DNA of 64,000 nucleotides, from contig NZ_CABVHQ010000004.1 in the NCBI RefSeq assembly GCF_902497895.1, forward strand, positions 120,094 through 184,093. The letters are read 5' to 3'. Both the position numbers and the translations under genes were made by a program. A model generated the notes under the pieces. That model was not told the DNA's origin. It ran no database searches and worked only from the letters and a program-made list of their open reading frames with translations. Below are positions 51,684-61,256 of this stretch, piece after piece. This DNA is from Pseudomonas fluorescens. GTDB taxonomy: Bacteria; Pseudomonadota; Gammaproteobacteria; Pseudomonadales; Pseudomonadaceae. Position 1 is the first letter of the stretch; every line of letters starts with the position of its first letter.

Positions 51684-53489
51684 TCAGCCTTCGATCTCGA
51701 TCAGGACTTCGCCCGGATTGACCCGGTCGCCTTTGGCCACGTGGATGGCGGTGACTTTGCCGGCGATGGCTGATTGAACTTCTGTTTCCATCTTCATCGC
51801 TTCGGTGATCAGCACAGACTGGCCGGCTTTCACGGTATCGCCTTCCTTGACCAGCACATCGACGATGTTGCCCGGCATGTTGGTGCTGACGTGACCCGGT
51901 GCAGTGGCTTGCTTGCGTTTGCTGCTGCCGCCGCCGACGAACTCATTGAGCGGTTCGAACACCACTTCTTCCGGCATGCCGTCGATGGACAGGTAGAAGT
52001 GACGCTTGCCTTCAGCCTTGACGCCAACACCGGTGATGTCGACGCGGTAGGTTTCGCCGTGGACGTCGATAACGAATTCGGTCGGTACGCCTTCGCCACC
52101 CGCCGCGGTTACGCCGCCGGCTTCTGGAATCGGCAACAGCACTTCCGGAGTCAGGGTGCCGGCTTCGCGCTCTTCGAGGAACTTGCGGCCGATGTCCGGG
52201 AACATCGCATAAGTCAGCACGTCCTCTTCGGACTTGGCCAACACGCCGATGTCGCTACGCAGTTTGGTCATTTCCGGCTTGAGCAAATCGGCCGGACGCA
52301 CGTCGATCACATCTTCGCTGCCGATGGCCTGGCGACGCAGTTTCTCGTCGACCTCGCCCGGCGCCTTGCCATAGCCGCCTTGCAGGTAGAGCTTCACTTC
52401 GTTGGTGATGGTCTTGTAACGCTCGCCGGCCAGCACGTTGAAGAACGCCTGGGTGCCGACGATCTGCGAGGTCGGCGTGACCAGCGGCGGGTAGCCGAGG
52501 TCTTTACGGACCCGCGGGATCTCCGCCAGCACTTCGGCCATGCGGTTCAGCGCGCCCTGCTCTTTCAACTGGTTGGCCAGGTTGGAAATCATCCCGCCCG
52601 GTACCTGGTTGACTTGCACACGGGTGTCGACCGCGGTGAATTCGCTTTCGAACTGGTGATATTTCTTACGCACGGCGTAGAAATACAGACCGATTTCCTG
52701 CAACAGCTCCAGGCTCAGGCCGGTGTCGTATTCGCTGCCTTTAAGCGCGGCGACCATCGACTCGGTTCCCGGGTGGCTAGTGCCCCAGGCGAAGCTGGAG
52801 ATCGTGGTGTCGATATGGTCGGCACCGTTCTCGATCGCCTTGAGTTGGCACATCGACGCCAGGCCGGCGGTGTCATGGGAGTGGATGAACACTGGCAGCG
52901 ATTGTTCGCTTTTCAGTGCCTTGACCAGCTCGCCCGTGGCGTACGGGGTCAGCAGGCCGGCCATGTCCTTGATCGCAACGGAGTCGCAACCCATGGCTTC
53001 CATCTGTTTGGCCTGGGCCACGAAGGCTTCGATGGTATGCACCGGGCTGGTGGTGTAAGCGATGGTGCCCTGGGCGTGTTTGCCCGCGGCTTTCACCGCT
53101 TCGATGGCCACCCGCAGGTTACGCACATCGTTCATCGCATCGAAGATGCGGAACACGTCGATACCGTTGACCGCCGCTTTGGCGACAAAAGCCCGGACCA
53201 CGTCGTCGCTGTAGTGACGATAGCCCAGCAGGTTCTGCCCGCGCAGGAGCATTTGCAGACGAGTGTTAGGCAACGCGGCGCGCAGTTTGCGCAGACGCTC
53301 CCACGGATCTTCCTTGAGGAAGCGCACACAGGCGTCGAAGGTCGCGCCGCCCCAGACTTCCAGCGACCAGTAGCCGACTTTGTCGAGCTTGTCGCAGATC
53401 GGCAGCATGTCGTCGGTGCGCATGCGGGTCGCCAGCAGTGATTGGTGGGCGTCACGCAGGATGGTGTCAGTTACATGGATCTTGGACAT
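51684..53489 (-). CDS. pycB: Pyruvate carboxylase subunit B (OadA/PycB type)
   Basis: This subunit transfers carboxyl from biotin to pyruvate, giving oxaloacetate. The 601-residue product has a HMGL-like carboxyltransferase barrel first (ILRDAHQSLLATRMRTDDMLP, EVWGGATFDACVRFLKEDPWERLR, the metal-site HSHDTAGLA). A PYC_OADA region follows, and a C-terminal biotinyl domain has the carrier Lys near 566 in EAMKMET. GAGGAATAC precedes ATG 53489. It follows pycA after 11 bases. The OadA label often seen refers to the sodium-pump decarboxylase; no gamma or beta subunits are here, so pyruvate carboxylase is the better name. Confidence 0.95.
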   Translation of the reverse strand: MSKIHVTDTILRDAHQSLLATRMRTDDMLPICDKLDKVGYWSLEVWGGATFDACVRFLKEDPWERLRKLRAALPNTRLQMLLRGQNLLGYRHYSDDVVRAFVAKAAVNGIDVFRIFDAMNDVRNLRVAIEAVKAAGKHAQGTIAYTTSPVHTIEAFVAQAKQMEAMGCDSVAIKDMAGLLTPYATGELVKALKSEQSLPVFIHSHDTAGLASMCQLKAIENGADHIDTTISSFAWGTSHPGTESMVAALKGSEYDTGLSLELLQEIGLYFYAVRKKYHQFESEFTAVDTRVQVNQVPGGMISNLANQLKEQGALNRMAEVLAEIPRVRKDLGYPPLVTPTSQIVGTQAFFNVLAGERYKTITNEVKLYLQGGYGKAPGEVDEKLRRQAIGSEDVIDVRPADLLKPEMTKLRSDIGVLAKSEEDVLTYAMFPDIGRKFLEEREAGTLTPEVLLPIPEAGGVTAAGGEGVPTEFVIDVHGETYRVDITGVGVKAEGKRHFYLSIDGMPEEVVFEPLNEFVGGGSSKRKQATAPGHVSTNMPGNIVDVLVKEGDTVKAGQSVLITEAMKMETEVQSAIAGKVTAIHVAKGDRVNPGEVLIEIEG

Positions 53490-53500
53490 TGTTGTATTCC

Positions 53501-54916
<1,416 letters not shown>

Positions 54917-55106
54917 TTGGAGGTTCCCTTGAGCCGATTGCACCAACGACCCGCTAGACCGGGTCGACGAGTGACCAAATGTTTCAAGTCAGTCGCAACA
55001 CCCACACTAGCCCCCTCAAGGGATTAACAAAAATCAATAATAATTGGGTTGGCCATAAGCAAAGACTTATAGTTGATTTATCACCCCGCGCCGAGAGTCC
55101 TAAAAA

Positions 55107-56069
55107 ATGCGTAAGTCCTTGATGCGTATGACATTGCGCCAGCTTCAGATTTTCAACGAGGTCTGCGATTTACGCTCCTACAGCCGCGCGGCCGAGGAAA
55201 TGTCTCTCACACAGCCGGCCGTCAGCCTGCAGATTCGTCAGCTGGAAGAGCTGATTGGTCAGCCTTTGTTCGATTATGTCGGTAAAAAACTCTACATGAC
55301 CGAGGCCGCCGAAGCCTTGCAACGGGCCAGCCGGGACATTTTCGGGCGCCTGGCCAACCTCGACATGCAGCTGTCGGACATGCAAGGTTCGTTGCAGGGG
55401 CAACTGAAGCTGGCCGTGGAATCCAGTGCCAAGTACTTCGTACCGCACCTGTTCGCCGCGTTCAAGCACCTGCATCCGGAGGTCAATCTGCACTTGATGG
55501 TGATCAACCGGGCCCAGGCCATTCGACGCCTGTCGGACAATCGTGACGACCTGGTGATCATGTCCATGGTCCCGCAGGACATGGGCCTGGAGTTTTTGCC
55601 GTTCCTCAACAACCCGATCATCGCCGTGGCGCCACCCGACCATCCACTGTGCCATATGGGGCCGCTGCGCCTGCAGGACCTGGAGCCTTATACCCTGCTG
55701 TTGCGTGAGCAAGGCTCGGGCACGCGACTGGCGTGTGAAGAGTATTTCAAGGAAAAGCGCGTGCACTTCTCGCAAACCCTGGAAGTGGCTTCAGCGGAGG
55801 CCCAGCGCGAGTGCGTGGTGGCGGGTCTGGGCGTGGCGCTACTGACGCGCCACGCCCTGAACCTGGAATTGGCCACCGGCACGCTCAAGGAGTTGCCGGT
55901 GGAAGAGCTGCCGCTTTACCGCAGCTGGTGCGTGGTGCAGGCCAAAGCCAAGCGCCTGTCACCGGTGGCGCATGCGTTCCTGGGATTTATCCGCAGCGAA
56001 CGGCTACAGATCAGCGGGCTGGCTGAGCGTTTCGACGGGAAGCTGCCGGCGCTGCCTGCCAGTAATTGA
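55107..56069 (+). CDS. pycR: LysR-type regulator, probable PycR
   Basis: The 320-residue LysR protein has a winged helix MTLRQLQIFNEVCDLRSYSRAAEEMSLTQPAVSLQIRQLEELIGQPLFD and an effector domain of the CbbR/CysB-like type (about 95-305). It is divergent from pycA with 190 bases between. P. aeruginosa PycR, in the same position, regulates pyruvate carboxylase, so the name is inferred from location and family. The start ATG 55107 follows GAGAG. Its 3' end overlaps a small minus-strand gene by 59 bases. Confidence 0.88.
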   Translation: MRKSLMRMTLRQLQIFNEVCDLRSYSRAAEEMSLTQPAVSLQIRQLEELIGQPLFDYVGKKLYMTEAAEALQRASRDIFGRLANLDMQLSDMQGSLQGQLKLAVESSAKYFVPHLFAAFKHLHPEVNLHLMVINRAQAIRRLSDNRDDLVIMSMVPQDMGLEFLPFLNNPIIAVAPPDHPLCHMGPLRLQDLEPYTLLLREQGSGTRLACEEYFKEKRVHFSQTLEVASAEAQRECVVAGLGVALLTRHALNLELATGTLKELPVEELPLYRSWCVVQAKAKRLSPVAHAFLGFIRSERLQISGLAERFDGKLPALPASN

Positions 56070-56223
56070 GTTCAGCCGAATCAGCAAAGTCACCAATCTC
56101 GGCGAGCAACTGACGCTCCTCACAACGATGCTCGATCGCGCGGCGAAATTCCATGCGGCGCTGGTCTTCTTGCTGACGACGGGTTCTGACGGCGCTATTG
56201 CGTGGATCGTAGGACTGGGCCAT
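56011..56223 (-). CDS. Small PA3496-like envelope protein
   Basis: The 70-residue product MAQSYDPRNSAVRTRRQQED... QRRMEFRRAIEHRCEERQLL is rich in Arg and Glu and probably one long helix. I recall a Pseudomonas family (PA3496 family, called putative envelope integrity proteins) with the TRRQQEDQRRMEFRRAIE motif; I hold this loosely. GGGAGGCTCGAA before ATG 56223 is a strong ribosome binding site and the main reason to call it a gene. It runs into the 3' end of the LysR gene from the other strand by 59 bases. Confidence 0.6.
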   Translation of the reverse strand: MAQSYDPRNSAVRTRRQQEDQRRMEFRRAIEHRCEERQLLAEIGDFADSAELNYWQAAPAASRRNAQPAR

Positions 56224-56350
56224 TTCGAGCCTCCCAAGACGATTACGGGAGTTACACGATGGACGTCGGGGATGACGGTTTGGCGGCGTGGGGGTTACAG
56301 AGATGTGAATGTTGCCGAGTGGCGAGAGTCTTGGGGTCTGCGGGATGGCT

Positions 56351-56455
56351 AAAAGATCGCAGTCTGCGGCAGCTCTTACGGGATTTGCGTACACGCGCAA
56401 TGGCATGGATGTAAGAGGTTTGCGTAGGAGCTGCCGAAGGCTGCGATCTTTTGCT
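56351..56455. repeat. REP-type inverted pair, family C
   Basis: TAAAAGATCGCAGTCTGCGG at 56350 faces CCGAAGGCTGCGATCTTTTG ending at 56453. The left arm has point differences from the right. Confidence 0.8.
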
Positions 56456-56459
56456 CTTA

Positions 56460-57326
56460 TCAATCGTCCAGGGCTTTGACCGACTTGGGTGACAGACGCA
56501 AGCTGCGCAGGCTGCGTTTGACGCTCTTGAGGTGATTGACCAGGCTCGGACCGCGGGCCATGGCCACGCCCATGGCCAACACGTCGATCACCACCAGGTG
56601 AGCGATACGCGACGTCAGCGGCGTGTAGATTTCGGTGTCTTCATGCACGTCGATCGCCAGGTTGATGGTCGACAACTCAGCCAATGGCGTCTGACTCGGG
56701 CACAGAGTGATTAGCGTCGCGCCGCTTTCGCGGACCAGATTGGCGGTGATCAGCAGGTCCTTGGAGCGCCCGGACTGGGAAATACAAATCGCCACGTCGG
56801 TGGGCTTGAGCGTGACCGCCGACATCGCCTGCATGTGCGGGTCGGAATAGGCCGCCGCAGTCAGCAGCAAGCGAAAGAATTTGTGCTGGGCATCCGCCGC
56901 CACCGCGCCAGACGCACCAAAGCCGTAGAACTCGACGCGCTGGGCCTGGGACATGGCGGAGACCGCGCGCTGCAAGGCCACCGGATCGAGGTTCTCGCGC
57001 ACTTCCATCAGCGTGTGCAGGGTGGTGTCAAAGATTTTCAGGCTGTAGTCGGCCACCGAATCGTCTTCATGGATCGCGAACTGCCCGAAGCTCGCGCCGG
57101 CCGCCAGGCTTTGCGCCAGCTTGAGCTTCAAGTCCTGGAATCCCGAGCAACCAATGGCGCGGCAGAAGCGCACGATGGTCGGCTCGCTGATCCCCACATT
57201 ATGGGCAAGATCGGCCATGGAACTGTGCATCACAGCCGCAGGGTCAAGCAGCACGTGATCGGCAACCTTGAGTTCCGACTTGCGTAACAAATGGCGTGAC
57301 TGGGCGATGTGCTGCAACAGATTCAA
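56460..57326 (-). CDS. RpiR-family transcriptional regulator
   Basis: The 288-residue product has an N-terminal HTH_6 (residues 1-75, SELKVADHVLLDPAAVMHSSMADLAHNVGISEPTIVRFCRAIGCSGFQDLKLKLAQSL) and a SIS domain (about 120-260, VEFYGFGASGAVAADAQHKFFRLLL, CISQSGRSKDLLITANLVRESGATLITL) for a phosphosugar. It resembles HexR, the Entner-Doudoroff regulator, but is a distinct paralogue; P. putida has a similar gene near uvrD. TTG 57326 is the only plausible start, since an in-frame TAG lies upstream and there is no ATG. A palindromic operator candidate lies at 57374-57388. Confidence 0.88.
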   Translation of the reverse strand: MNLLQHIAQSRHLLRKSELKVADHVLLDPAAVMHSSMADLAHNVGISEPTIVRFCRAIGCSGFQDLKLKLAQSLAAGASFGQFAIHEDDSVADYSLKIFDTTLHTLMEVRENLDPVALQRAVSAMSQAQRVEFYGFGASGAVAADAQHKFFRLLLTAAAYSDPHMQAMSAVTLKPTDVAICISQSGRSKDLLITANLVRESGATLITLCPSQTPLAELSTINLAIDVHEDTEIYTPLTSRIAHLVVIDVLAMGVAMARGPSLVNHLKSVKRSLRSLRLSPKSVKALDD

Positions 57327-57745
57327 AGGGCTGGACTCGTTGATATTGGCAAATGCCAGGGATGTAGCGCGCTTGTAGTTATACTACATGAATCGGCTTT
57401 TTGCCCGCCAAATACGTAACTCAATGCCAGCGTTTGGCCCAAGGATTAGGCCGTGCACACGCAATGTAGCCATTTTCGCACGTTGACCCCAGCAAAGCGC
57501 CGGCTTCACTTTCAAGACCTTTGAAGCTCGTGAGTCCTCTTATCGCTGCCAGAAACAGCAAGCATCAACACATCAGCCTTAAAAAACGCCAACACCCTAT
57601 AAACAAAACAATAAAACATTCACTTATGCCCGACATGGCGAACAAAGTTACAAGCTGAATAGATTTACCGCTCCACAAAAAAGTATTTTTCGCCAACAAT
57701 AATCGTGCAGGAAGCAATTCAATTTTAAATAAGGAATTATCAACC
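57327..57745. other. Gap between RpiR gene and A/T-rich orphan
   Basis: The left part (57327-57480) holds the RpiR operator and promoter. The right part (57540-57745) turns A/T-rich and probably carries the promoter of the gene at 57746. No other gene or strong hairpin was seen. Confidence 0.5.
57374..57388. promoter_or_regulatory. Candidate RpiR/HexR-type operator
   Basis: TGTAGT-TAT-ACTACA is a perfect palindrome with 6-base arms and a 3-base centre, 47 bases ahead of the RpiR start codon. It closely resembles the HexR operator (TGTA-type arms, A/T centre), suggesting autoregulation. Confidence 0.7.
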
Positions 57746-58060
57746 ATGAGTATTAAAAACAGTGACTGGGTCGCGCAAATCAACCGTATGCCAGGGGACG
57801 CCTTCTTCCGTGTCTACGGAACCGTGACAGTGGCGCACCCCGGCATTATACCGACATTGGTAGTGAGCCCAATGGAGGACAAGTCCTCCGATCTGAGACT
57901 TGACCTGGAACTTAAAGATTCTGGTGATATTACAACACAAGTTTTAACGGAAAAAGCGGTCACCTATAAGAACCCAAGCGACTCAAGTGTCAGCTGCGTC
58001 AGTATCTTCTACGAAGGCAAACTGTTGCATCATATTAAAGAAGTATCGATTACCCACTAA
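57746..58060 (+). CDS. Hypothetical protein, A/T-rich
   Basis: The 104-residue product MSIKNSDWVAQINRMPGDAF... is not recognised. It is strand-rich (FFRVYGTVTVAHPGIIPTLVV, LRLDLELKDSGDITTQVL, SSVSCVSIFYEGKLLHHIKEVSITH), suggesting a small beta-sandwich, with no signal peptide. AAGGA sits 11-15 bases ahead of ATG 57746. Its A/T-rich composition and upstream gap differ sharply from the surrounding core genes, implying horizontal acquisition. A terminator follows at 58084-58121. Confidence 0.65.
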   Translation: MSIKNSDWVAQINRMPGDAFFRVYGTVTVAHPGIIPTLVVSPMEDKSSDLRLDLELKDSGDITTQVLTEKAVTYKNPSDSSVSCVSIFYEGKLLHHIKEVSITH

Positions 58061-58083
58061 GACAAAACAACACCCGTAGTGCA

Positions 58084-58121
58084 TTCCTGCCAGGCTAATC
58101 ATATTACCTGGCAGGAATTTT
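58084..58121. terminator. Bidirectional terminator
   Basis: TTCCTGCCAGG (58084-58094) and CCTGGCAGGAA (58107-58117) pair around a 12-base loop, followed by TTTT on the plus strand. It separates the orphan gene from the converging EAL-protein gene. Confidence 0.75.
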
Positions 58122-58142
58122 CCTGGGTGTCTACAATACAAC

Positions 58143-61010
58143 TCACTCCGGGCACTCGCCCCTTAACAAGCCGGCAAGCTTGACCGCCTCCACCGGCCGG
58201 CTGATCAGATACCCCTGCACTTCATCACAGCCCTCAGCCTTGAGGAATTCCAGCTGCTCCTGATGTTCGACCCCTTCAGCCACCACCTTGAGCGACAGCC
58301 CATGAGCCATGGCGATGATCGCCCGAGTGATCGCCGCGTCCGCGCTACCTTCGGCCAGACCACGGATAAAGGCTTGATCGATCTTTACATAGTCCACCGG
58401 AATGCGCTTGAGGTAGCTCAACGACGAATATCCGGTACCAAAGTCGTCGATCGCCAGTTTCACCCCCAGATCTCGCAGCTGCTGGAAGGTCGCGATGATG
58501 TGCTCGACGCTGTCCAGCAATTGGCTTTCGGTCAGTTCCAATTCGAGGTAGCGCGGCTCCAGCCCGGTTTCCTCCAGTACCTGGCGAACCAGACTGACCA
58601 GCTTGCCCTGGCGCAGTTGATGCACCGACAGGTTGACCGAAACCCGGATCGGCTCCAGCCCCTGACGCTGCCATTCGCAGGCTTGCCAGCAGGCCTGACG
58701 CAACACGAACTCGCCGATCGGGCCGATCAGACCGGTTTCCTCGGCGAGCCCGATAAAATCGCCTGGCGGCACCCGGCCCATGGTCGGATGATCCCAGCGC
58801 ACCAGGGCCTCGGCGGCATTCAAACGGCCGGTGGCCAAGCATAGTTTGGGTTGATAGAACACCTTCAATTGCCGTTCTTCGATAGCCTTGCGCAACTGGT
58901 TTTCCAGCTGCAAGCGCTCCAGCGTGCTGGCTTGCAGGCTCTCGGTGTAAAACTGGAAGTTGTTGCCACCCAGGTGTTTGGCATGTTGCATGGCAATATT
59001 CGACTGACTGACCAGGGCCGAAATTTCCCGCGCGTTGTCCGGCAACATGCTGATGCCCATCGACGCACTGACCACCAACTCATGCCCATCCACCGTCAAT
59101 GGCAAACGCAGCTTGGTGGCCAGCCGGGTTGCCACCCGCGCCAGGCTGGAGAGACTGCTGTATGTGTCGAACAGCACTGCAAACTCATCGCCGGACAAAC
59201 GCGCGATGGTGTCGGCCTCCGGCAGCGCATTGACCAGTCGACGCGACATTTTTTGCAGCAATTGGTCAGCGACCTCATGCCCGAGGCTGTCATTGAGCAA
59301 CTTGAAGCGGTCCAGATTGATGTGCAGCAACGCCAGGCTACGGCCGCCCTGGCGCACCCGTTGATGGGCTTCCTGCAGTCGTTCGCGAAACAGTGAGCGA
59401 TTGGCCAGGCCGGTGAGCTCATCGTAATGGGTCAGGTAGCGCATCCGCTCTTCGGATTCACGCCGGGCCGATAGATCGGCGAAGAAGCCGACAATATGGC
59501 TCACATGTCCCCGCACATCGCGCACCGCGTTGAGCTGCAGCCATTGCGGATAAAGCTCGCCGTTCTTGCGCGCCTCGACCAGCTCCCCCTGCCAACTGCC
59601 ATGCTGCTCCAGTGCCTGGTGGATCACCGAATAATGTCGGCGCGCATCCCGGCTGCACGGTAAGTCGACGACATTGCGCCCGAGCATGTCGTCAATCTGG
59701 TAACCGGTCACCCGACTGAACGCCTGATTGACCGCGATCAATTGGTAATTCGGATCGAAAATCACAATGCCTTCACTGGCCGCTTCGAACACGGTGGCCG
59801 CCAGGCGACGCTGCTCTTCCAGCTCCTTGCTGCTGCTGATATCGCGCCGAGTGCCGACCATACGAGTCACCCGACCGGTCTTGCTGCGCTCCACGGCCCG
59901 CCCACGGTCCTCGACCCACACCCAGTGCCCATCGCGATGGCGCACGCGGTACTCGATCTGGTAATCCTCGGTACGACCTTTCAGGTGCTCGACCAGGGCG
60001 CGCTTGAGCGGCAGCAGGTCCTGTGGATGCAACCGCGGCCTGAGATGGCTGAGCATCGCCGTCACGTCCTCGGGATCCAGGCCGAACAGCTCCTTGAGCT
60101 GCGTGTGATGGACCTCATCGGTTTGCAGATTCCAGTCCCACAACCCCAGCTCACTGGCCTTTAACGCCAGGCCCAGACGCGCTTCGCTTTTGCTCAAGGC
60201 CTGGTTTGCCACATCCAGCTCCCGGCTGCGCTGCGCCACGCGGCCTTCCAGGCCCACCTGAGCCTCACGCAATCGCTCTTCGGCACTGCGCCGCTGCTCG
60301 ATTTCCCGAGCGAGTTCCTGATTGAGCTGTGCGCTGCGTCTTTGGGCCTGCTGCAAATGTTCGATCAACGCCTGGTTCTGGAAGCGCCTGAGCAAACCGC
60401 GCTGAATCAATCGATTGACCTGCCAGGCGACAACGCTCAAGGAGCCCAGCAGTATCAGTCCCAGCCAGCCCCAGCCTTGCTGCTGTTCGTCGTCCCCCCA
60501 GAATAAATAGCCGATCGCCGGCAACAGGCAGGGCAATGTAAAGGACAGGAATGCCGGCAGACTGACGGCATAGGCGACACTGGCCGACAGCGTCGCCGCC
60601 CCGATCAGGCCGAAGACCCAGGCCTGCTGCAGGAAACTGTCGGTCGGTACCAGGGCGATGCCGGCGCCGGCCAGGGTCAAGCCACTCACGGCCGAGCCGA
60701 GCAAGAACATTCGCTGCCAGATCGGCTGTACCTGGCGATCCGGGATCGCCGAATCGAACGCCGCGACCTGAATGACTCGCAAGGCGACCAGCGTCAGCAG
60801 CCAGACCAGCCAAATACTGACCAGCACATAACGCTGCGGGCTCCAGAGCAGCCAGGCGCAGACCAGACCATTGAGCAACATGAATAACGTGGGCAGTAGC
60901 GAGCCCTGGTAAAGCAGGCGCGTGCGTTCGACCGCCATTTCCATGGCGTAATGCTTGCGTATAACCCGTGGCTCCACAGAGGGGCCTGTCAGGCTAGTGC
61001 TGAATGTCAT
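58143..61010 (-). CDS. Membrane PAS-GGDEF-EAL c-di-GMP protein
   Basis: The 955-residue product has about six membrane helices (residues 35-195), a coiled coil (about 210-275), two PAS domains (about 275-395 and 405-515), a GGDEF domain (520-690) and an EAL domain (700-950). The cyclase signature is SGDEF (606-610) with Ser for the first Gly, so cyclase activity is uncertain. EALVRW (734-739), the downstream metal residues in NLSVHQLRQ, ELTES, and DDFGTGYSS, and the Lys and Glu of VKIDQAF and EGVEHQEQ are intact, so phosphodiesterase activity is likely. ATG 61010 is chosen; ATG 60944 (MEMAVERT) is an alternative. It is divergent from uvrD, as in P. aeruginosa PA5442. Confidence 0.9.
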   Translation of the reverse strand: MTFSTSLTGPSVEPRVIRKHYAMEMAVERTRLLYQGSLLPTLFMLLNGLVCAWLLWSPQRYVLVSIWLVWLLTLVALRVIQVAAFDSAIPDRQVQPIWQRMFLLGSAVSGLTLAGAGIALVPTDSFLQQAWVFGLIGAATLSASVAYAVSLPAFLSFTLPCLLPAIGYLFWGDDEQQQGWGWLGLILLGSLSVVAWQVNRLIQRGLLRRFQNQALIEHLQQAQRRSAQLNQELAREIEQRRSAEERLREAQVGLEGRVAQRSRELDVANQALSKSEARLGLALKASELGLWDWNLQTDEVHHTQLKELFGLDPEDVTAMLSHLRPRLHPQDLLPLKRALVEHLKGRTEDYQIEYRVRHRDGHWVWVEDRGRAVERSKTGRVTRMVGTRRDISSSKELEEQRRLAATVFEAASEGIVIFDPNYQLIAVNQAFSRVTGYQIDDMLGRNVVDLPCSRDARRHYSVIHQALEQHGSWQGELVEARKNGELYPQWLQLNAVRDVRGHVSHIVGFFADLSARRESEERMRYLTHYDELTGLANRSLFRERLQEAHQRVRQGGRSLALLHINLDRFKLLNDSLGHEVADQLLQKMSRRLVNALPEADTIARLSGDEFAVLFDTYSSLSSLARVATRLATKLRLPLTVDGHELVVSASMGISMLPDNAREISALVSQSNIAMQHAKHLGGNNFQFYTESLQASTLERLQLENQLRKAIEERQLKVFYQPKLCLATGRLNAAEALVRWDHPTMGRVPPGDFIGLAEETGLIGPIGEFVLRQACWQACEWQRQGLEPIRVSVNLSVHQLRQGKLVSLVRQVLEETGLEPRYLELELTESQLLDSVEHIIATFQQLRDLGVKLAIDDFGTGYSSLSYLKRIPVDYVKIDQAFIRGLAEGSADAAITRAIIAMAHGLSLKVVAEGVEHQEQLEFLKAEGCDEVQGYLISRPVEAVKLAGLLRGECPE

Positions 61011-61256
61011 AGGCAGTATTCTTATAATGGTGAGCCCGAAACGTCGACCGAGCATACACAAGCAACTGCCCGGACCAAACTGCTCCAGATCATTAAGCCG
61101 ATAAAAGAAATAGCCCTCGAACCTGCGCCAGAGTGCTCGATCGAGCCCCACCAATGCCTGCAACGAGTAACTGACCGGTCGTCCCCGGCGTTTCTTTTTA
61201 TCGGTTAAACCAAAGCTCGGTTTGCCCGGTGTGGTCCAGCGCCCTAGAATGCTCCG

